A DNA stretch of 64,000 nucleotides from Sipunculus nudus (lineage: Eukaryota; Annelida; Sipuncula; Golfingiida; Sipunculidae), in NCBI GenBank assembly GCA_026874595.1, contig CM049306.1, positions 95,655,642 through 95,719,641 on the forward strand, given 5' to 3'. Shown here one piece after another: positions 49,290 through 60,100 of the stretch. Numbering within the stretch: the first letter of the stretch is position 1; every line of letters begins with the position of its first letter. The position numbers were made by a program, and so were the translations under genes. The notes below the pieces were generated by a model. It was not told the DNA's origin. It saw only the letters and a program-made list of their open reading frames with translations, and did not search any database.

Positions 49290-52200
49290 GTAGGTTGTTA
49301 ATTAATTAATGATCACTAATTTTAAATGTTTACTTGTCCTATATTTACTCAAAATAAAACAACCACTGGCAACAACGTAAAGAAAATTGTCAACTAAGGT
49401 ACTTGTACACATTTGTAGCTTTCCACTGTATCCCAAAGTCATTGTCTGCAGGTATGGCAGATACCTACAGATTCACAAATGTAAATACCTGAGTTGAGAA
49501 TTTTCTGATTGTTACGGAATCTCCAACGACAGGATAAAACATACATAGACCTTGGCAATATTCTATATTTTCATCATTTTACATCTAGATGTAAATATAC
49601 AAATGATAGATAAATAATAATGGCAGGGGCTGCCTTAGCAACCAAATTATGTATGAATCCACACATATATAATATAATAAAACACCACAATATAAAATTT
49701 TAAATTCATCCATTTAAAGTTGGTCTTGGTATCAATAAAAGGAGATTATCAACAAGTTTCTTATATGTTATGGAAGGGATGTACAAATTTTCTGCAAAAT
49801 ACCTGCTGTTGTGTGTTCTTTAACTAATATATGTTTGCCTGAGTGTTAGTGTGACTGAGTGCGGCACTCAGAGTGATATCAATTAAGCTTTTACAGCTTA
49901 TCATTACATCTATTCACCTACAAATACCTGTACTGAGTATATTCTGTTTGCAACAAGTCCAACAAGCTGGTTTGTTTTTTAATAGATTTCTCCAGGGTTT
50001 TCCTAAGAGCTAGCCTGGCACATTAATTAAAGATACATAATTACTGACATTGCAACTTGTCACGTTATTTGCTTGAACTTGTACTTTCTTAAACTAATAG
50101 ACAGTACATTATATGCCAACAAATATATCCATTTGGAACTACTTTTCCTAGCTCATAAGCTTGCCTAGATTTATTTTTTTTTGTTCCAAAAGTGGATTTA
50201 CTCTGAACATGGCAAGAATTCATACTCACGGGTTATAGTTTTTAACTATAAGTATACCTGTCATTGAACCACATAGTGCTAAGCTTCTGTTTGTTACAAG
50301 AAAACCAAAGATATTAATAAAAATCTTCCCGCCTGATGCAACACGATGCTCAAGTCATAAGAACAAACTGATATATAGATCTATCTGATGTAATTGGATA
50401 AAATCTGGGCGTCAGGTCGGGTTTCAAAGCCCAGTCTGTGTCTACAGTAGGTAAGATCCATTAAATAATTGACAGCTTTGAGACTGTAATTAAGCCCTCA
50501 TATTTCAGGAGCCCTGCTGCACCTACAACAATGGTGTAACAGGGACCTGGGGCAGACATAAGAAAAGTGAGAAAGTCACACTCTAACACGGTCGGCATGG
50601 CAGCATCTACAGTCAATTGCCCGCATCAGTGTATCGCAAAGATCCGTTCTGAAATCAGATCACTGGTTGACCATATTCATTAAAGTTCTGGCTGTTTCTG
50701 TCCACCCAGCAATCCCCTGGCCTGATACTGCGGGATTGAGAACCAATGACTGGATATTAGGAGCCGTAACACACAGCAAGATCAAAGTAACCTGACCGCC
50801 CCTAACAAAAAAGACTACTTGCCCTCCCTGTTAAAATAGCCTGCTGTGAAATGAAGCCCCCTGCTTCCTTGTATTAAGCCTCTGTTCTGGCCGAAATGCA
50901 ATTTTGTGCTGCTACTTGGAACAGAAAAAGATGTCCTGGTATGGTAGGGATGATGTTTTAGTGGTCGTGTTTTGGTTTTGGAGTGTGCTGGAAGGTGGGG
51001 ATGCCTTATAGCAGCACTTCCTTGATGTGGGTGGCTGTCGACCAATCATTATGACAGCCTATCAATCAGCGACTTCATCACTTGTAGCTATGGTCCGACT
51101 TGAAAGAAACCCTGTTAACTGCTACATGTAACAATTAAGCTGATGATTAAAGTTACTCAGTATGTAAACCTGAGTTAAAGTACCCACCAATTATATCACC
51201 TTGACTAATTTAACATTAAAAGGAAGCACCTGGTAAATAAAAGCACCTGTTATTTAATGATAAATAACAATACAGGTGTGCTGGTATGCTGTTTCTTTAT
51301 GAGGAAATTCAATCTAAATTAATCAATCTTAACTGTCTACCATCATCACATAAGCAATTGTGCAGTTCATCAAAGTAAACTAACATGTGAAAATAATTCA
51401 ATTAAAACTAGTTACAGTATTAACTAAATCTTCATTATAATTGATGACAAAAATTCAGTAAAATCACTATCAGTATAGATCAAATATTTTAAAATAATGA
51501 AAAAATTAGCATGTTCATGCTTTGCTATATTTGAAAAAATAACCCTTGCATCATAGCAATTTTTCGTCATAATAAATGAAATTTATTATTTTCCTGGGGT
51601 TGAAGATCTGGGGTTTTATGGAATAAACAAGAGTTTTTAGTAGCATCATGGCATATTTAGGAAAAATTTTGTCTTGGAAGCCAATCTTAGTGGTAAAATG
51701 TACTTAGATCATGATATATCCTGGTGACCCAGGGAAACTTTTAGTGTCAGCAAAGTATGTCAAAAACCAGTTGATATTTCCAATGGGTTCAAGCGCTACA
51801 TCATCTTGGGGACTTCCAAAGGCGGCAAAAATAAAACTGTATGTGCAGCCAGTAATAGGCTGGTTTCATGTGTGTAAGCATGGAATCTGACTGGTCGTGG
51901 CCATCCCATAAACACCTCCAGCAGACATAAACACACTAGTAAAGGATGCCCTGTCTTACTGCCAGCACGCCCTCGCCTGATGGCTGGCTGCATCCTCGCA
52001 TCACCTGGAGGACACAGCCGTCACTGTCTGCAGCAGCAGCCCTGTGCAGCACCTCCCTCAGCCGAATAGTCTGTGTACTGGTTATTCTATACATTTTGTT
52101 TGTGTTAAAGAACATACCTATCCTGCTACTTTATGACTGGTGTCACTGAACCCTTACCCACTAGACCATTTCACCCGAGTCATTGTAGAGGTGATTTACC

Positions 52201-53214
52201 CCCTCTTGGTTTACCCAGGGCACAGAATCCCACTAAATTCACACCTTTGTAGGTAATATAACACCTATATAAACCTCATAAACACAGATCAAAGGCTAGG
52301 GAATGCTCAAGAACACTAAACCTGCCATCAACCCCTCTGCATAAAATACACAACACACCTCCCCTGGCTCTCCAAACATTAACCCTTCACTCTTCAACAT
52401 CATTTACTATTTCATCATATTTAACATTTATTGTAATGAACATAAATTAATATTTCCAAGTTATATTCAGGTTTACATTTTCACATTTCAGTTCTTAATC
52501 ATAAGTCTTTTAAGAAATCTTTTCATGTACTGGAGCATATTATGTGTTTGCCATAAACAAATATACTGGGATGTGTGTACTCTGTATGTTTTACCTCCTT
52601 TATACCAACCTGTTGTAACTGTACAACTTTCTAGTTTTAAATGCAAAATAAATGAATGTAAAATTACTTATTTTACTTCATTAAACTTCTTATAAGATTA
52701 GTTAAACATCATTATGAGTGAAACACCATTATAAGTGTAGATAACAGGACTTCCTAAGTAATCTAAATTGCTTCTTTATTTTATGATATTCCTGTAAGCC
52801 ATCTGGTCACACTTGTAAACAGACTGGACAATCTCCAAGGAAAAACAAGAATCACCAAAGCAGACAATAAATGTATAAAGTAAGATTGAAGTACTAGACC
52901 ACATTTTGATTTCCTTCCATGCTATGACATTTTCAGTCATAAATAAACTCAGCCCATTATATGTTCAAATATTCTGACATTAATCTGAATTCATGACTCA
53001 CTGATCAGTTTGTTTGATCATATACACATCACCAATATGCCATTTTGTCTTTCAGTGATCAAAGCTAAAATTGTGCGTTCTGAGTATATCTACCGCAAAG
53101 AACTTGGACGGCTGGAAAATGACGCTAATGTCACCCACTCTGTTCCCTACAAATTGGCTTACAGTATCCAGGTCAACAAAGTGTTCAAGGTAAAAAAAAA
53201 ACATACTAGTTTAC

Positions 53215-53288
<74 letters not shown>

Positions 53289-54135
53289 TTATATATAAAA
53301 TATAGCTTTCCTTAAACAGATATGAATATTAATAATCATGCATACCTATGTATTAATAAAATAGTCTGCTTTTAGAGGATGGTAATATGTTATCATAACC
53401 AAGCATATAGATTACATTAAATTCAGGTGTCCGAGAAACAAGTCTGCCAGGAAATACTGAACAAGAACCCAGAAATGGGAACTTTCTGCGACATGAGACT
53501 AGACCCCCCCCCAACCCACTTCAAACGGCACTTAGCCAGCCAGGGTGTGGCTTTCTAATCAGAGAATATACTGATCATGTTGAACCAATCCTGCCCTGGG
53601 TGTGGCTTTCTTGCCAGTGTAAAGTTCTGGGAACCAGTCTTGCACTGACTGAGTTCAGTGCTTTCCTTATTCTTAAAACTTCCTGCCCAGACTGCACTCT
53701 GCCAGGGAGAACTAGGTCCATATTCATAAAGACAATATAGTGCATCTAATTCCTATAATTTCATACAATTCTTTTATATGCCTTGCTGAGGTGCAATGCC
53801 CACAAAAATGATGCTCCGATGAGTTTCCTTGATATAGTATGTCTGGAGCTTACATAGAGTGTCAAAAGATCACCAGCCCCACAGTGCTGTATAATAACAC
53901 ACAGCCAGAGTATACAATCATCTGCGCTACATTTGTAGAGGAGCCTCGGGACTGGGATTAAATATGTATACCAAAGTTACCACTGTCTGCCTCAAGACTG
54001 CCTTAAAATCAGATAATTGTAAACTCTGAAATCTGGTTCACTTCATATCCTGATAGGAAATGATCTGAGGAACTATCATTATGTTTTAGTCAAAAGTTCA
54101 GACTTCACATCATCAAGTTGTCTGCCTCAGGTGTG

Positions 54136-54194
<59 letters not shown>

Positions 54195-57100
54195 ACTAGG
54201 GATCCAGTAATGTTTGTACTGTTGTCTCCAGTCCTAAAGTACTATTTCGAACAGAATTATTTCTGTTTGAAAAAAAAAAAATTATCCTTTCACTGCTTTA
54301 TGAAAAGTTGGGATCACTAAGGTTTTATGAGGTTAAGGAAACATTATGGGAAATAAAAAATGTCGATGTTAAAGAATCACATAAACAAAAGGGGAAAAGG
54401 GAAAATTAGAAGGATAAAAAATAAAGAACAAAATATAAGACAAAATACTAGTGAGGTACATAAATTACTTGAAGTCAAAACAAAAAGAAAAGAAATGCCA
54501 TTCTCAAGGTGTGATCTTTTTCTGTGCAAAGTTCTATATTCTGTATTTATCAAATGCACGACAGTGCCCATTCTCAGCTCACAGCTTAATTTTTGAGCCA
54601 CCATGAATTCATTCCATTCATAACAGAATAATGATTTTTTAGCATATAACAAGAAAAGTCCACTAATATAATTCTTGAATATGTAACTTTCAGGGGTCTG
54701 AGTTGATGGAAACTGTTAAAAACAAGAAGATCCTTTACACAGCACCTGACGGCGCAATGTGCGGTGTGCACCTGAAGAACAACACCAAGTACCTGATCAC
54801 AGGTCAGTCTTAGTCACATACCAAATACCTGATCACAGGTCAGTCTTAGTCACATACCAAGTACCTGATCACAGGTCAGTCTTAGTCACATACCAAGTAC
54901 CTGATCACAGGTCAGTCTTAGTCACATACCAAGTACCTGATCACAGGTCACTCTTAGTCACACATGAAATACCTGATCACAGGTCAGTCTTAGTCACATA
55001 CCAAGTACCTGATCACAGGTCACTCTTAGTCACGCATGAAATACCTGATCACAGGTCAGTCTTAGTCACATACCAAGTACCTGATCACAGGTCACTCTTA
55101 GTCACACATGAAATACCTGATCACAGGTCAGTCATAGTCACATACCCAGTACATGATCACAGGTCAGTTTTAGTCACACATGAAATACCTGATCACAGGT
55201 GAGTTTTGGTCAAGTATACCACAACCTCAGTACCTGGTGATATTGATTCTGATAGGTACAGAGGATTACACATGAACCGAGAAATCTGGCTCGGTGCCAT
55301 TTTATTTACAGCACAAATGTCAATATCAGGCCGCCTCTCCACCACCTGCAGACAGGTGTAGGTTTGAATCAAGAGCTGACCTTTCACTTTAAAAAAAGGT
55401 CCATAGAAAAATATGCCACAAATTAATTAAATTAGTGATAAATTTAACATGTACCCTGGGATATAGCTTGGATACCATGAAAATATGATTACTAATTTCC
55501 AAGAGAATTTCACCTATTATATGATGTATGAAACATGCCGTTCACATTGCTTATAAACCAAGCCATGACGAGAGCTATAACAAACTTGGTGCTTTGTACA
55601 CAGACTAGGCAGAGCCATAAAGAGGATGTCATGAAAGCTGTAAACATAGCTGCTTCTAAGCTGAATCAATGTTTCCTAGAGCTGGTGACCAAATAATCCA
55701 GGAAAGCTCACAAACCAACACACACATGTAGAGTATAAAGTAACAGTCTAACAGATACACAAATTAAAAATAACACATGATCTAAAAAGATAAATAAAAC
55801 AGCAGCTTCAAAATACCAACATTAAAAGCTGTGTTCATGAAATTATCTGATACACAGTGTCATATTTTCATACACTATGTTGTTTTTAATAAATCAACCA
55901 CAAGTACCTGTGCACTAAACTAGGTCTATGAATTTTATCAGGCACAGGTATATATAAGGTCCTAACATAAAATAATAATAAAGTAATTCTGGACACACAC
56001 CTAAAATATATAATTGAACCAGAAGATGACTAGGAGATAACAAAAATACTCTGTGCTGGAGACAACAGGAATGGCATGTGGAGAATACTGAAATAACATG
56101 AGATAAATCGGGAAATGTCAATACCTGACATTATCAAAGGAAACATACATAACCCAGTCCATTGAGTGTACGATACTGACATGCAATTTACATAAACCAA
56201 GCTGGAAACAAGCAGAGAAATCAGATTATAATCAGCTGGGATTCCTGTAGAACAGCCAGGTGGAGGCCAGCGGACCACCTGCCGATGAGGAAGAACAGAT
56301 GTAATTATTTCTCTTTTTGATTCGATTGTGCCTTGACAGAGAGGGTTTGGAGCTGCCATGTTCTGCCAGCATCTGTTTTTTGTAAAGCATCCCATCTCAT
56401 CCTTTCTGTCTCAGCAGCTCCATCACACACTGTACACAAGTTGATCTTAATCCAATTATCATCAGCCATTGGTCATAGCCCTTCCCAAGCCTCCTTTACA
56501 ACCTCTGCAATCTGGCCTCTGCTTAATTGTTTGGAGGCAGTGTTAAACACAGCTTTCTCTTTCTTATTTCACAGAAATCTGACACCTCTGCTCAGCCATA
56601 TTGTACCAGTTAACATTTCCCCTGAATCCACTTGAGATCTGGGGCATCTGCAATAAATACCCTGGGTTGGTCGTCCAAACTGTTAATTGCACAAGATGTG
56701 CTTCCTTACAGGGGTAATAAAATCTTAAACCTCATGAATAAACCTTTCTTCACAGTAGCCCTAACTGTTAACTTTATACAGAGGGTACTGCACTTGGGTA
56801 AACATTTTTTCCCTGAGCTATTTTACATGTGAAATATGAGGCTTACATATAAATTGTGTGGCTTTATATATGTTGTGAATAATAAATTATTATATGCGCG
56901 TATGTGTTAAATTTAAATACTCCCCCCACCCTTTTCTCTTTCTGCTGAAAAAGGGAATATATATACAAAATTTATATAATTTTGAGAGAAAAAGATAAAG
57001 AAAATCCAAAACTTTACTTTTTTGTTATTTGAATTTAGTTCTTGAAATTGTTAGACTGTTCATGAGTAATGAGGAATGATGGAACAATGATTACGAGAAT

Positions 57101-60100
57101 GATGAAATTTTTTCATGTTAGTAATAATTTAAGCCTTCTTAGGCTACACAAAGACCCCCTTTTACAGAATTAACCATAATCACTGCAGTTCTTGCATTCT
57201 GTTCATCTGAGATTTCAGAAAAGCTCATTCAGAAGCAATCTGGATGGCCCTACTTGAGTTGGCTAAAACTTCCCCTGAAAAGACAGCTTTAATGCTCTCG
57301 GAAATATTGATGACAAAATTAGCCCAAAGACATGCATGCACGTGTTGTGCTCATATGTCTGCAGACAATGCTGCGCTCTGCATGCAATGAACAGGTAACA
57401 AAAGAAGCAAGCGCTGCTGTCATCACGAAGTGCACATCAGCAGCATGTCAATTAGCACAGGTTTCCAATTAACTTTACCTAACATTTCAGGATACCAGGC
57501 TGAAAAAAGGCATGGCAGGCTCCGTCATTCTCAGATTACAAGCAGTCAAATAGGCTAGCGAGACCCGAAGCACAGCCCAACAGCATTTACCAACAAAATA
57601 ACCTCCCCCTTTTTTAACAAGTTTTTCTTACCAGACCCTGTAATTTGAGAGGTAAAACCAGTTTTTGAACTCATCTACCAGCTTTTGTTAGCAGTTCTCC
57701 AGCACCTAAACACTACAAATGGAGTTGCCTCGTGGCTCAAAAGGCCGCAAGGAACTAATGTAGATTCTCATTCCTACTACTTAACAACCACGCTTATCTT
57801 GCTAATTGTAAAAGATGTGACGATTTAAAAAATGAAACAATAAAAAATGCCTACTCAATACCTTTTGAGGATCATATTTCTGTAAATTTAATTCAATCAT
57901 TGTGGTTTTGAATGTTCTATGTTTATTTAAGTTTTATTCAATTACACATTCAGACAGGCAGTGATTTGATCAATACATTTAGTCTTGCATTGTGTGAGTT
58001 TTGCAACAAATTTGTTTTAAATTAACATTAAGTACCTCATGTTCCATACTCTGTTGAAAAAAGTAAATAAAATTGCAAGAATACATGGACTATTTGTTCA
58101 TTTATAAAAGAAGCGAAAAGAATGATGTGATTCACATAAAATACAGCAAATTTGTTACTGAATTGTCCCTACGAGCAGGAAAAAATCATTTAATTATCTC
58201 TGCCTAAGAGAGCTTAATTAAAATCATACATGTATTTTTGAATCATTCAAATCCTGATGTATGCATTCAATGCAACAGGTGATCTCTGTAAAGGTTTTTG
58301 CATTATCTTAAATGAACATACGTTTACTCAGCAAGCAGGTAGGAATGACTGAAAATGAATTGTGTCTTCTCGTATTGATCAGAAACAGTGTTAGGGACTT
58401 TAAATAACAGCAGAGATACAAAACTGTATCTTTATCAGAGTCCTCATAGCAAGCACAAGCAAGACCAATATGGCAGTGGCAGATCATTAGGGAAAATTGG
58501 CTTCCTCTAAATGCCCACATAAAAAGTCCCCAAGCATCATTAACACAGGGGACCTCTGGGAAACCCCAGCAAATATGACATGGGTTTAGATCGTTGTCCA
58601 GGACAAGCCCTGGCATTGACAACCCTCTTCATTAGAAACCAAACAGTCCGTCTAAAATAGAGATGACACTTTGACGAATGAACTTCTCAATGCAATTAGC
58701 TCCCCCCAAGCCTGCAAAGTTCCCTGTACAAAAACCCCCGCTTCTAACCAGTACACACAAACCAACCATGTTCATGACAACATATAATGTTTCATGTTCC
58801 CTCAGTTGTCTTTACTAACCACCTAAGCTCCTCTAGCGGGCTTCCCACAGGAAAGTGCTAATGACATATATCTGAGATCAAAGAATACAACTCATCTCAA
58901 ACTAACATTAATCAGGGTCAGTGTAACTGCATCACTCTGATACCAGCAGCAACTTGTAGTGAAAAGAAAGGTCAGACCAACCAACGACGCTTACGTATAT
59001 ATATCAATATATCAGTAGTTTCGTATTGTTGACAGTACAGTATCGACAAAGTGATTACCATACATATTTCATGCAGTGTCTTTAATCCCCAAATTTACTT
59101 TTGCATCCACAAGGGAGATCGTGATAAAAACTGCCTACTTTTATCTCCAGCTATGATTTAAGCTTACAATTGACTTTTTACTTGAGTGGAAGGCAGGAAG
59201 TATTAAATCTCTGATATAGCTCACTCATAATGCATCAAGCATAGTCATAAAGAGATACAGATAATTCTATAAACATCTCAAGTCCCAGGCTTTCAATACA
59301 GACAATGTAACCAAATTTTCACATCCATTACATGAAATATATATTCATATCCTATCTTATTTGTTCCTCCATTCTCCTTTTTTCCTCCTCTTTCCCCTGA
59401 GAGGCTTTATATAATATCTCCAGTTAAGCGTGGTTTGATAATGTAATTCATAAGTAACTTGATCGGAGTTTGATTAATCACAGATACTTGCTCGTGACAC
59501 ATGTAGATAGTGCCTGGACCGTACGCTGATACCGAGGCTGCCACAACAAAGAATCTGCTGAATCAGCAGAATGTCAAAGTAGATAAAACCTCAGTTCATG
59601 TTAAAGTACAGTTTAAATAATTAAAACTACATAACAAAGAAGCAACGGTTAGTAAAAACATGTTTCATTAATCCATGCAGAAAGATATAATTTGAAAGGA
59701 ACATTGTTGCCTTATATACATAATTGAGTGGAGGTGGACTGGGTCAGGGATGTGCTGGGTAGTTCATCATGATACAAAGTAATTAGGAATACAATACTGA
59801 GAACATGAAAGAGTTTCATTCAAATAATTAGAAGAGTATTTCTTCCATCAGGTGACTTTATTAACAAGTTTTTTGTTAGATTTTAAATGTTAAAAGCTTT
59901 TTTTCTATCCATATTTACAGTTTACAATTTCATTTTCATCATGACTTTATATTTTTTATATCTAATAATTTTTATATCATCAATAAACAAAATAGATGTA
60001 TGCTTTCACTATGAATTTATTATTTTTCATGTCATCCTAGCATTACCAAAATTTTTTTTCATTTCAGGTTATATTCGTAACAACGTGATTCACACAGATT

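Noticed and set aside
54759-55202. 147-codon repetitive ORF (QVPDHRSVLVTY repeats)
   Set aside because: It is the 36-bp TIMP donor minisatellite read in a frame other than TIMP's; 36 is divisible by 3, so the frame stays open automatically.
55183-55220. The last array unit (GTGAGT) as the real exon 3 donor
   Set aside because: TIMP frame hits TAG in the first unit, so an exon extended to here would not encode the conserved second half.
56030-56635. Overlapping ORFs of 121 (minus) and 100 (plus) codons
   Set aside because: Mutually overlapping, no recognised domain, inside TIMP intron 3.
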